Origin: Actinomycetota bacterium
Lineage (GTDB): Bacteria; Actinomycetota; Acidimicrobiia; Acidimicrobiales; Ilumatobacteraceae
Reading direction: 5' to 3'
Length of the DNA stretch: 34,981 nt
Assembly: GCA_027731085.1 (NCBI GenBank)
Contig: JAQCDG010000005.1
Span: forward strand, 1 to 34,981
Shown: positions 8,951-17,681 of the stretch, piece after piece
Position numbering within the stretch: the first letter of the stretch is position 1
Layout of the letters: each line of letters starts with the position of its first letter
Made by a program: the position numbers and the translations under genes
The notes under the pieces: model-generated
The model's database searches: none
What the model was told of the DNA's origin: nothing
Seen by the model: only the letters and a program-made list of their open reading frames with translations

Positions 8951-9448
8951 TTACGCAGTTCTAAATAATGGACAAGCGTCGTCTTCTACTGGGCAACCAG
9001 GTGCATTCTGGCGAACCAGCAAGAAACAATGCTTACATTGCGTTTCGTCTGCTCGACGCGGCTGAAGTCGCTCAACACCGTCAGTGCGATCATCGCCGAC
9101 AACTTCTTCCTCTTCTTCAGGCGCTGTCTCTTGAGGCGACGCAAGTTTTTCTTGCAATATCGACGACAAGTCAGCCTCAACATCATCTTCGGTGTGTAGG
9201 TCGTCTTCATCGTCTTCGTCTTCTGCAGTTTTAGTTTTCGCAACATCAGGTGGCGCAATCGTCGAACCCTCGTCAGTGATTATCGGATCGACCACCAGGA
9301 CATCTGGGTCAACTTCGAGAGCATCTTCAGATTCAAGTAATTCTTCGGGGTCAATGTCAACTTCGACTTCAATTAAATCATCGGGATCAATTTCGTCTGG
9401 CGTGACCTCTTCTGGACCTTTGGTTTCAATTTCTTCTTCGTCAGCCAT
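8951..9448 (-). CDS. Highly acidic DUF4193-like protein with C-terminal Cys cluster
   Basis: 165 aa; Asp/Glu-rich N-terminus, DVEADLSSILQEKL and RRADETQCKHCFLLVRQNAPGCPVEDDACPLF, resembling actinobacterial DUF4193 (recalled, not searched). Confidence 0.65.
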   Translation of the reverse strand: MADEEEIETKGPEEVTPDEIDPDDLIEVEVDIDPEELLESEDALEVDPDVLVVDPIITDEGSTIAPPDVAKTKTAEDEDDEDDLHTEDDVEADLSSILQEKLASPQETAPEEEEEVVGDDRTDGVERLQPRRADETQCKHCFLLVRQNAPGCPVEDDACPLFRTA

Positions 9449-9487
9449 GTTGTCCTATAAATAAATTCATATGAAGCGCGCATAGTA

Positions 9488-9499
9488 TCGGATATCCGA
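9488..9499. repeat. 12-bp perfect palindrome TCGGATATCCGA
   Basis: Read directly; lies between the acidic protein start (9448) and the thyX-like stop (9530). Confidence 0.9.
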
Positions 9500-9529
9500 C
9501 GCCATAACTCCAAATCGGGGCGTCACCCA

Positions 9530-11125
9530 TTATTTACGCCTTGCTTCTGCGCGCCGTTCAGAGTCAAGACGCTCTAGCTCTGGTGCATCCTTGACGATAT
9601 GCGTCATCGCCTCTGCAACTGCTTTGTGGCCCGCTTGCTCGCCGATCAATCGGTGCATCTCAATTGCAACACGACGATACGAAGGGTGCCCTTGCGGTGA
9701 CGAACGCAATTCAAGCATATGGATGGCTTCGCGCGCGTTGAATTGCATTACGTAGCGCAAGCGATAGGCCATCGATATTGCGTACGGCGCCTGGTTCGGG
9801 TAATCGCTCAGCAGGGCGTCGTACAGAGCGCTGGAGCGCTGCATCGCCTCATCAAACTGATCTCCCAAACCGGCCTCAATTACTAGCTCGGGTTTAACAA
9901 AACCGTGATGTGGCGTCAAGCGCTGCCATTCGATGGTTAAAAGTCTGTGGCGCTGCAAATCGCGAAATGCGCCGTAATCACCCAATACATCGAAGCGATA
10001 ATCAATTCGTTCGAACGCTCGTCCAGGCTTGTGGCGACGATTCTCTCGGTCGCCAACATATGCACGAATCAATGCGACTCGGCGATCATGACTCAACTTG
10101 CGAACTTCTTCAAGCAACTGAGCCTCGGGCAAATGCGAACTTGAGTAACAAATCGCAGCCAACAATTTATCTTCGCCGTCTGGGTCAAAATCAGTCAGCA
10201 CTACCTCTTGGCTCACGCTCGGATCGAGTGCGCCGAAATATTCGTCAACTAGCCCGACGGTCTCACTTTCGCGTTCTGCCAAATATTGCGTCCAGCGTCC
10301 ACCACGATCGGCTACATCGACACGGCGTAAGAAACTCGGCACTACTTTCCGCAATTCGGTCAACATCATGTCTGCGTATAGTCGCGCCTCAGGCAGGTGA
10401 TGCCCGCGCATGCGCAACAACAAGGCTTCGTAACCTTGACCCGTGCCGTAGATACCCAAATTTGACAACGATGCCGCCGGCAAAACGCCGCGTACTGCAT
10501 CCAGACCCTTGGCGCGAGTCGCCTGTTTGAAAACGAAATCAGAGACGTTCGAATCACGTTTCACGGTTTTGCGAATATGTTCGGTCACAGATCCGACCAT
10601 CGCAGAATATGCGTCAAACATGCGGTCCATGTCACCGACATATCTCGTACCGAACGGTCCGTTCAAAATATCGGCGTCTCGATAGAAGCGATAGCGCCCA
10701 CCAAGTCGAGCATCGTAATTTATGTAGCGCGTGCTTTGTTCGAGATAACTCATCAGCCTCCCGCGCTCAAGAATCTTGGTCAGCAAATTCGATGCCTGCT
10801 CGCACGCTAGATGTACCCCACCAAGTTGTGCGACGCTATCGTCACCATATTCGACGAAAATTTTCTCGTATAAGTCTTCTGCGCGCTCGAGACCAATTGT
10901 TGCGTCGACTGACGCGTCACCTCTGAGGTCAAGATCGCTGACAAATTCATCCAAAAAAAGTCGACGCAAACTTTTTGCACTGCGGCTATATCTCGCGAAC
11001 AATGCCCCCTTGACAACTTCGGGCAGATTTACGAGAGCAAAAACTGGCCCATCTAGGTTCGTGAAATAGCGCCGAAGTATCTCTTGCTCGCTATCGCTGA
11101 AAGCTTCTGGTACGTACACCGTCAC
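9530..11125 (-). CDS. Two-domain FAD-dependent thymidylate synthase (ThyX)-like protein
   Basis: 531 aa; N-half LERGRLMSYLEQSTRYINYD and C-half FRDLQRHRLLTIEWQRLTPHHGF each align with the ThyX motif RHRxxSxNxxSxR. Confidence 0.8.
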   Translation of the reverse strand: MTVYVPEAFSDSEQEILRRYFTNLDGPVFALVNLPEVVKGALFARYSRSAKSLRRLFLDEFVSDLDLRGDASVDATIGLERAEDLYEKIFVEYGDDSVAQLGGVHLACEQASNLLTKILERGRLMSYLEQSTRYINYDARLGGRYRFYRDADILNGPFGTRYVGDMDRMFDAYSAMVGSVTEHIRKTVKRDSNVSDFVFKQATRAKGLDAVRGVLPAASLSNLGIYGTGQGYEALLLRMRGHHLPEARLYADMMLTELRKVVPSFLRRVDVADRGGRWTQYLAERESETVGLVDEYFGALDPSVSQEVVLTDFDPDGEDKLLAAICYSSSHLPEAQLLEEVRKLSHDRRVALIRAYVGDRENRRHKPGRAFERIDYRFDVLGDYGAFRDLQRHRLLTIEWQRLTPHHGFVKPELVIEAGLGDQFDEAMQRSSALYDALLSDYPNQAPYAISMAYRLRYVMQFNAREAIHMLELRSSPQGHPSYRRVAIEMHRLIGEQAGHKAVAEAMTHIVKDAPELERLDSERRAEARRK

Positions 11126-11201
11126 GGCGCGTTATCTTACGAGTCCGCAAGACCAAGATGCGGGATTGCAATTACGGTGCAAATAGGCCGTTATTTGGTC
11201 T

Positions 11202-12419
11202 TTAAATCACGCCCTCGGGTACCACACCGTCGCCAAAAGCAGCCTTAACCCGTGTTTGTAATGCCGTCGATAGCCACATGTCGATCGCCGTCATCGCCAT
11301 GATTTTTGCACCCTCCACGATTGCCCGACTTGCCTCTTCACCTTTGGTGTGGTCGGCGAAAGCGGCACTGTGCAGCGACACTCCGCTCGGGGCAACCTGC
11401 AGCATCGGATGAATCGATGGCACAAGATAGCTGATGTTGCCCATGTCGGTTGACCCGCCACCAGTGCCAGGCAGAAACTCAGTGGTCATCTTGCGACCGA
11501 ATTGCTCGGCATTGCGAATATAACTTTCAAGCAACGGCACATTGTCGACCAAATCTGCGAAAGTATTCTTCTTCCAATCGAAAGTTGCAGTGCAACCTGC
11601 AGCCATCGCCCCTGCGTCTAGACACTGCGCTACGCGTTGTTTAAGAGGCTGCAAAGTTTCTATAGTCGGCGAACGAACATACCAGTCCATTTCGGTTTCG
11701 CGCGGCACGATATTCGGCTTCTCACCCGAATTAGTAAATATTCCGTGAATTCGTTCGGTCGGCAAAATATGTTGACGTAAGGCCGCAATATTCATATAAC
11801 CAAGCACCGCCGCGTCGAGTGCATTTTTGCCTTTGTGTGGCGAAACTGCCGCGTGTGCTGCAAGACCATGAAACTTCACGAATAGATTCTGAATCGCAAT
11901 CGCGTTCATCCGCGCGAGATCGGCGTCAGCAGGGTGAATCATCATCGCTGCGTCAATGCCTCTAAATGCACCCTTACGGGCCATCTCAATTTTGCCGCCG
12001 CCACCTTCTTCGGCAGGCGTGCCCATCAGCACGAGGTTTGCCCCACACTGTTCAGCAACTGCGCTTAAGGCAAGACCAGCACCAAGCCCCGCTGTGGCAA
12101 TGATGTTGTGTCCGCAAGCATGACCAATGCCGGGTAGCGCGTCATATTCGCAAAGAACTGCGACAGTCGGTCCATCGCCGCCACTAACACGCACATCGAA
12201 TGCCGTCTCAAGATCAAATGCACTACGGGTGACGCTGACCTTTGAATCCGCAATGTAATCGGTCAAAATTTTATGTGCGAAATGCTCTTCGAAATTGGTC
12301 TCGGGCTTTTCGTGAATCTGGTGGCTGATGCTCACTAGATCTTTGGCTCGCGAATCAATATCACGGCACACACTTTGTTTGATTTGGTCAACCTGCTGAC
12401 TAGTCATGGTTCGTGTCAT
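11202..12419 (-). CDS. M20-family metallopeptidase/amidohydrolase
   Basis: 405 aa; VAVLCEYDALPGIGHACGHNIIATAGLGA, GTPAEEGGGGK, FHGLAAHAAVSPHKGKNALDAA. Confidence 0.93.
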   Translation of the reverse strand: MTRTMTSQQVDQIKQSVCRDIDSRAKDLVSISHQIHEKPETNFEEHFAHKILTDYIADSKVSVTRSAFDLETAFDVRVSGGDGPTVAVLCEYDALPGIGHACGHNIIATAGLGAGLALSAVAEQCGANLVLMGTPAEEGGGGKIEMARKGAFRGIDAAMMIHPADADLARMNAIAIQNLFVKFHGLAAHAAVSPHKGKNALDAAVLGYMNIAALRQHILPTERIHGIFTNSGEKPNIVPRETEMDWYVRSPTIETLQPLKQRVAQCLDAGAMAAGCTATFDWKKNTFADLVDNVPLLESYIRNAEQFGRKMTTEFLPGTGGGSTDMGNISYLVPSIHPMLQVAPSGVSLHSAAFADHTKGEEASRAIVEGAKIMAMTAIDMWLSTALQTRVKAAFGDGVVPEGVI

Positions 12420-12435
12420 ATTCCAATGATAATCC

Positions 12436-13065
12436 TCACCAATAAAGAACTACAGCGTCAGGCAGCACGCTAAATATGCAACTTTTGACAATCCCAACTC
12501 GATTGCTTTCGATATACAAAGTTGATGATTCAATGCAGTCCGCTGAATATTGAGTCATTTGTCGATGTCGAATATTGGGGTGTGGCAGATGTGAACCCGA
12601 CTTCATCAGCCGATAGGCCGTCAAGCGTTGGCGAATACTTATCGACGCATCAAATTCGATCACGTCAAATTTGCCGTCATTTGGATGAGATCTCGGCGCC
12701 CAATCTCGCCTGCCGACGAATGACGAATTCAGCACGCCAACCGTCCCACCTCTGAACCACCCAGAGCGGATAAACGCGTGCCCAAGAAAATATCGCCGCT
12801 CTCGAACTTTTGAATCGTCGAGTTCGAATGTCGCTTCGACAACGTCAAACTCAGTTCGCAGCATCTCGCTTTTTTTGATGTTCGCACCCGACACACCTAG
12901 CGTGCGCGCCATTTCAGATTTCAAAATTGCAATCTCAAGCGGCGGGTTTGCACCTGACAAATGCTGATTCAAGTAATTGCCTGCTTCTCGATCATTAGCG
13001 ACCAGGTGCAACCTATTCGGTCGGGCAACATAGTGACCCCAATCTTGACCCTTTTGAATTGTCAC
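12436..13065 (-). CDS. Conserved protein resembling the C-terminal part of diacylglycerol-kinase-like proteins
   Basis: 209 aa, GTG start overlapping the helicase stop by 4 nt (GTGA). WAPRSHPNDGKFDVIEF...GSHLPHPNIRHRQ resembles DAGK/YegS C-terminal motifs; no N-terminal kinase domain is visible. Confidence 0.5.
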   Translation of the reverse strand: MTIQKGQDWGHYVARPNRLHLVANDREAGNYLNQHLSGANPPLEIAILKSEMARTLGVSGANIKKSEMLRTEFDVVEATFELDDSKVRERRYFLGHAFIRSGWFRGGTVGVLNSSFVGRRDWAPRSHPNDGKFDVIEFDASISIRQRLTAYRLMKSGSHLPHPNIRHRQMTQYSADCIESSTLYIESNRVGIVKSCIFSVLPDAVVLYW

Positions 13066-15665
13066 GAAGTGCCGATTGAAGAGCCGTGTGATGCTGCCAC
13101 AACGCCGCGCAACAATGCTGAAGCAGCCTGTTCAGCGCAACTTACTGTCTTTGGGTTCGGTGCAATGAGCGAGATCTGTCGCAACAGATCGATTAGTTGT
13201 TTCATTGTTCGCACGAAATCACCGGCCGTCAGATCGTCATTCAGAATGTCAATCAATTCACCGCCGCTCGCCCAGTCGTAAGTAACATCCATCAGACCGG
13301 CGTCAATCGCACGGTGTGGTGTAACACCGGCAGATTGTTCGTCTTTGGCAATCTTGTCACTCAGCACTTCTATTGCTTTCCATTGTGATTGCAATGCCTT
13401 AGGAATTCGCGGCTTCGGCGGCTCCTCTGCGCGTCGAAATTCATACACGAAAACGCTCAATAATGACGCCAACTCGGCTGGAGTCAGACCATCAAACAAT
13501 TTCTCATTTAATGCCTCAGCAATAACTAGGTCTAATTCGTGAAAAATTCTCGCCAGTGAACGACCCTGGTCTGTCAACTGCCAGTTTGAAACATAGCCGC
13601 GTCGCTCCATCAGACGTACTAGGTCATCAAATTTAGCACTCACAGACTGCACCGATTTATCGATTCGATCTTCCATCAACTTCAATTCACCGTCAATGCG
13701 ATCGGCCGACTTCGCTGCAATCAAACGCCGTTTTAATTCGGGATCGTTGAGAATCGGATGATCACGCTCGCCCGACGAAAAACTCCTGCCGCTATTGGCC
13801 TTGACTTTTGTCCGCTGCACTCGCTGAGCAACTTCTTTAATAAATTTCGGACTAGTTCGTGCCAAGTCAGGCAGCTTGATATACCCAACCTTCTCTGGCG
13901 GCGATTCAAAATCGCCGACCTGCAGATTAACCATCGCTTTACTTGCCGTGATCAGTGTCAGTTTTGTTCCGTTCGTTCGTTGTGCAGTCGCAACCACCGC
14001 AGCCTTGATGCTCTGTCGCGGCAATTTGATCATGTCGCCGAGTTTCAATTCTCCGATCGCTGTCTCGATCTCGCTTGCATCGGGTCGCGAACTAAACGAA
14101 CGTCGGTATTCATCAATATCGCCAAAACTGCTGTGCGCCTGCTCGCGTAATCGGTCGCGCTCTTTGCCTCTTCGTGCGATGCGAGCCTGAATCTCGACAA
14201 TATCGCGACCACTTTGAAACTGGGCGAAAGAAAGATTCAACAAGTGATGTGCCTCTTGTCGCGAATGTGTTTGAATCAAATTCGCCGCCATGTTGTAGGT
14301 CGGTCTGAATGCAGAGACCAACCGAAAAGATCGACTCAGTGCCAGTGCAGCGACCTGATCAAACCCCACAAACTGGTTCCATAAAACAAGTGCATGCCCC
14401 ACGGTGTCGATGCCGCGCCGCCCTGCCCGACCGGTTAACTGCGTATATTCAGATGCCTTCAGAGGTTGATGATGTTCGCCAGTGAATTTCGTAATCTTTT
14501 CGATAACTACCGCTCGGGCCGGCATATTCAGACCTACGGCCAAGGTTTCGGTCGCAAACACCAACCGCACCAGTCCCCTGATAAAACACTCTTCGACGAT
14601 TTCTTTGAATGCCGGCACGAGGCCCGCATGATGCGAGCCGATGCCGAACTCGAGTTGATTTACAAATTTCGAAAAATTCAGCGCCGCGAGGTCATCATCA
14701 CTAAACATCTCGACTCGGCTATCTACGATCTCGGCGATTTCGGCACGTTGGTCGGCGTCGGTTAGACGCACTCCTCCGCGAACGCAGGCCTCGGCCGCTT
14801 CATCGCATTGGTTGCGACTAAAAATAAACACGATCGCCGGCAAAAGATCCTCGTGCTGCAACAGGTCGACTACTTCAACGCGGTTTGGCGAAAATAACCT
14901 CGAGCGCTTTCGTGGTGATGAGGCACGATTCGATCTGCGATTTCCGCCACTGAAGTTGCGAGTATCACTGGTTGACGAAGACGCCTCGAGTTTCGACACC
15001 TCTTGATTAGGCGCCCCGTTCACGATTGTCTCAAATATCTTGACCTCATGGTTTGCAGCGTCGCCCACCACGAAATGATTGATCAGATCTACGGGTCGCT
15101 TCTCTTCGACAATCGGCACGGTATTTCCTCGAACTGTGCTCAGCCATTCGGTTACTTCATTGGCATTAGACACGGTGGCTGAGAGGCAAACGAGTTGAAC
15201 TGTTGGGTCAAGGTGAATAATCACTTCCTCCCACACTGGTCCTCGATATGCGTCTTGCAAAAAGTGCACTTCGTCAAGCACGACGACGCTCAGTTTTTCG
15301 AGTGCGTCAGAACGCGCATAAATCATGTTGCGTAAAACTTCAGTTGTCATCACCAATATCGGAGCCGCCGAATTGATGCTGTTGTCGCCTGTCAGCAAAC
15401 CAACGTCATTCTTGCCGTAATGGGCAACCAGATCGTTAAATTTCTGATTTGAAAGCGCCTTGATCGGTGCGGTGTAAAAGGCACGCTGCCCTTGACGACG
15501 GGCAGCTTCAATTGCATATTCGGCGACGAGTGTTTTGCCCGATCCTGTCGGGGCGGCAACTAAAACAGAGTCACCTCTATCAAGGGCATCGAGTGCGTCA
15601 ATTTGAAACTGGTCAATCGCAAAGTCATATCGGGCAATCAGTTGATCGCGACTGGGTCGACTCAT
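13062..15665 (-). CDS. helY: DEAD/DEAH-box RNA helicase, HelY/Ski2-Mtr4-like
   Basis: VLVAAPTGSGKTLVAEYAI, VVVLDEVHFL, LVCLSATVSN, QLTGRAGRRGID. Start placed at internal ATG 15665 (MSRPSRDQLIARYDF) rather than 15725, which would overlap tatC by 44 nt. Confidence 0.92.
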   Translation of the reverse strand: MSRPSRDQLIARYDFAIDQFQIDALDALDRGDSVLVAAPTGSGKTLVAEYAIEAARRQGQRAFYTAPIKALSNQKFNDLVAHYGKNDVGLLTGDNSINSAAPILVMTTEVLRNMIYARSDALEKLSVVVLDEVHFLQDAYRGPVWEEVIIHLDPTVQLVCLSATVSNANEVTEWLSTVRGNTVPIVEEKRPVDLINHFVVGDAANHEVKIFETIVNGAPNQEVSKLEASSSTSDTRNFSGGNRRSNRASSPRKRSRLFSPNRVEVVDLLQHEDLLPAIVFIFSRNQCDEAAEACVRGGVRLTDADQRAEIAEIVDSRVEMFSDDDLAALNFSKFVNQLEFGIGSHHAGLVPAFKEIVEECFIRGLVRLVFATETLAVGLNMPARAVVIEKITKFTGEHHQPLKASEYTQLTGRAGRRGIDTVGHALVLWNQFVGFDQVAALALSRSFRLVSAFRPTYNMAANLIQTHSRQEAHHLLNLSFAQFQSGRDIVEIQARIARRGKERDRLREQAHSSFGDIDEYRRSFSSRPDASEIETAIGELKLGDMIKLPRQSIKAAVVATAQRTNGTKLTLITASKAMVNLQVGDFESPPEKVGYIKLPDLARTSPKFIKEVAQRVQRTKVKANSGRSFSSGERDHPILNDPELKRRLIAAKSADRIDGELKLMEDRIDKSVQSVSAKFDDLVRLMERRGYVSNWQLTDQGRSLARIFHELDLVIAEALNEKLFDGLTPAELASLLSVFVYEFRRAEEPPKPRIPKALQSQWKAIEVLSDKIAKDEQSAGVTPHRAIDAGLMDVTYDWASGGELIDILNDDLTAGDFVRTMKQLIDLLRQISLIAPNPKTVSCAEQAASALLRGVVAASHGSSIGTS

Positions 15666-15681
15666 TGGCGATCGACTACGA

Positions 15682-16455
15682 CTAGTCGTCGCTACGCGCG
15701 CGTTTACGGGTAGCAATAAATCCAATCAAGATCGCCACAAAATACAACAAAGTCAGCGGCAGTCCCAGAGCCATCAATGTGATCGGGTCACCACTGGGCG
15801 TAATTATCGCGGCCATAAAAAAAATCGTGACGATCGCAATTCGCCATTGCTTGATCAAGGTTCTCGGCGTCAAAACACCGACGAGTTGCAAAAAAACAAT
15901 CAGCAGCGGCGATAGAAAACCGATTCCAAACGCCAAAACCATCAATATCACCAAGCTGACATATTTTGTTATCTGAAATGCCTGATTCACTTCAGTACCT
16001 GACCAAGAGATCAAGAAATCAAGTGCTCGAGAAAGTGTCCAATATGCAAGTGCACAACCGCTCACAAACAGAACCACTGACGAACCAATAAACGGGATTG
16101 TGTACTTCTTTTCTTTTTTGCTGAGTGCCGGCACTATGAACCGCCACAATTGCCACAGCACAACTGGCAAGGCAATAATCAAACCGCCATAGCCCGCAAT
16201 CTTGATACGAGCAGACAAGCCGTCTAAAGGCCCAAGTGCGAAGAGCGACCCGTCACATTTGAAGTCGGGTCGGTTTTTACAAAGTTCGCGATACGGACGC
16301 GTCAAAAACTTCAATACTGGGTCATAGAACGCGAGGATCGCCGAGGCACCCAATGCAACCGAAATGATCGATCGAATAAGTCGCATCCGTAATTCGCCAA
16401 GGTGCTCCCCAAGCGACATCGTGGTCGTTTCTGATTTCGAACCCCTAAATACCAT
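15682..16455 (-). CDS. tatC: Sec-independent protein translocase TatC
   Basis: 257 aa; MSLGEHLGELRMRLIRSI, multiple TM segments, FGIGFLSPLLIVFLQLVGV...AAIITPSGDPITLMALGLPLTLLY. Confidence 0.95.
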   Translation of the reverse strand: MVFRGSKSETTTMSLGEHLGELRMRLIRSIISVALGASAILAFYDPVLKFLTRPYRELCKNRPDFKCDGSLFALGPLDGLSARIKIAGYGGLIIALPVVLWQLWRFIVPALSKKEKKYTIPFIGSSVVLFVSGCALAYWTLSRALDFLISWSGTEVNQAFQITKYVSLVILMVLAFGIGFLSPLLIVFLQLVGVLTPRTLIKQWRIAIVTIFFMAAIITPSGDPITLMALGLPLTLLYFVAILIGFIATRKRARSDD

Positions 16456-16889
16456 TACGACACATCGTCCAAAGCGTTGAGCGACTGTGCTTCGATATTT
16501 TCAACTGCATTTTGTATCGGTTCAATAACTTCTGGGTTGTCGATGTCGTCGCCGTCGTATAACACAACTGGTAAGTCTGGCGACTTCACGTCATCGGCAC
16601 TGTAAGGTACGAAAGTTGGCGTCGCGATCTCTTTGGCGGCACTCTGAAACTGATTCGAGGTGTCAGTGAACAATGCCTTCATCGAATTGGTCGTGTTCAT
16701 CATCTCTTTTAGAGGCTCATCCATCACTTTGCGCAAGTCTGTCTGCACCCCAGAAGACATGCGCTTTAGTTCTGCATACAGCCGACCGACGCGCCTGATT
16801 GCATCTGGCAATTTCTCTGGCCCCAACACAACAAGACCGATGATCAGCAAGAACATTATCTCGCTACCGGTTAGATTAAACATGTCCAA
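16455..16889 (-). CDS. Twin-arginine translocase TatA/TatB-family subunit
   Basis: 144 aa; MFNLTGSEIMFLLIIGLVVLGPEKLPDAIRRVGRLYAELKRM. Length and GPEKLP motif fit TatB/TatA; TAATG junction with tatC. Confidence 0.9.
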   Translation of the reverse strand: MDMFNLTGSEIMFLLIIGLVVLGPEKLPDAIRRVGRLYAELKRMSSGVQTDLRKVMDEPLKEMMNTTNSMKALFTDTSNQFQSAAKEIATPTFVPYSADDVKSPDLPVVLYDGDDIDNPEVIEPIQNAVENIEAQSLNALDDVS

Positions 16890-16893
16890 AGTC

Positions 16894-16912
16894 TAGGAGA
16901 AGACCTCTCCTA
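16894..16912. repeat. Inverted repeat TAGGAGA-AGACC-TCTCCTA in the tat/GDPD divergent gap
   Basis: Perfect 7-bp arms and 5-nt loop read directly in the 33-bp divergent gap. Confidence 0.85.
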
Positions 16913-16922
16913 TCATCAGAGT

Positions 16923-17654
16923 GTGCAACAACGACTGCCTTCGCTTTATCAACAGCCGATATTGTTCGCCCATAGAGGGGCAAGTGCGCATGCACCCGAA
17001 AATACGACCGAATCATTTCGTCTTGCGCTGAAACTCGGCGCGACAGGTTTAGAAACTGATTGCTGGATTACCAAAGATCAACAAGTCGTTCTAGACCACG
17101 ACGGTCTTGTTCGAGGCAAACTTTTGCCACGATTTCGGTCAAAGAAGATCAAAGAATTCTTGAGCTCCGAGATTGATGATCGGATTCCTACTTTTGGTGA
17201 CCTTGTGACGGTTTCATCGCCTGCCACACCATTGTCAATTGACGTATGCGATCCCGATGCGATGTCGTTAATCGATTGCATCACCCGCGACGCCAAAACG
17301 ACGCAAGACATATATATCTGCCATCCAGACTTGGCACTTTTGGCGATGTGGAAGCAAAATTATCCAAGATTTAAATATGTCAATTCAATTCGTTTAAGCA
17401 AAATTCATGAGGGACCAGAACGGCGCTGTGCGAACCTTGCTAAGCATGGCCTCGATGTGTTGAATATGCATCACACCGATTGGAATGGAGGCCTTGTCGC
17501 ACTCGCTCACCGTTTTAATCTTGGTGCTTTCAGTTGGGACCTGCAGCACACCGAACAGCTTTGCAACTCTTTACTGATGGGCGTCGATGCTGTTTATAGT
17601 GATTGGTCAGATCGCATGGTCGATGCTTACCGGCAGGTTTTTGAATTGCGTTAG
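16923..17654 (+). CDS. Glycerophosphodiester phosphodiesterase family protein
   Basis: 243 aa; FAHRGASAHAPENTTESFRLALKLGATGLETDCWITKDQQVVLDHD is the GDPD signature. GTG start. Confidence 0.93.
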   Translation: MQQRLPSLYQQPILFAHRGASAHAPENTTESFRLALKLGATGLETDCWITKDQQVVLDHDGLVRGKLLPRFRSKKIKEFLSSEIDDRIPTFGDLVTVSSPATPLSIDVCDPDAMSLIDCITRDAKTTQDIYICHPDLALLAMWKQNYPRFKYVNSIRLSKIHEGPERRCANLAKHGLDVLNMHHTDWNGGLVALAHRFNLGAFSWDLQHTEQLCNSLLMGVDAVYSDWSDRMVDAYRQVFELR

Positions 17655-17659
17655 ACACG

Positions 17660-17681
17660 CTAAACGTTTGGCAAAGTTTAG
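17660..17681. terminator. Candidate bidirectional terminator/imperfect palindrome CTAAACGTTTGGCAAAGTTTAG
   Basis: 6-bp arms CTAAAC/GTTTAG between convergent GDPD (ends 17654) and lepB (ends 17678). Weak AT-rich stem with no T-run, so function uncertain. Confidence 0.3.

Noticed and set aside
9192-9464. Serine-rich ORF (SSSSSSS...)
   Set aside because: It is the reverse complement of the Asp/Glu-rich coding region of the acidic protein.
9910-10530. 206-aa open frame antisense to the thyX-like gene
   Set aside because: Fully covered by a recognised coding sequence; composition of a shadow ORF.
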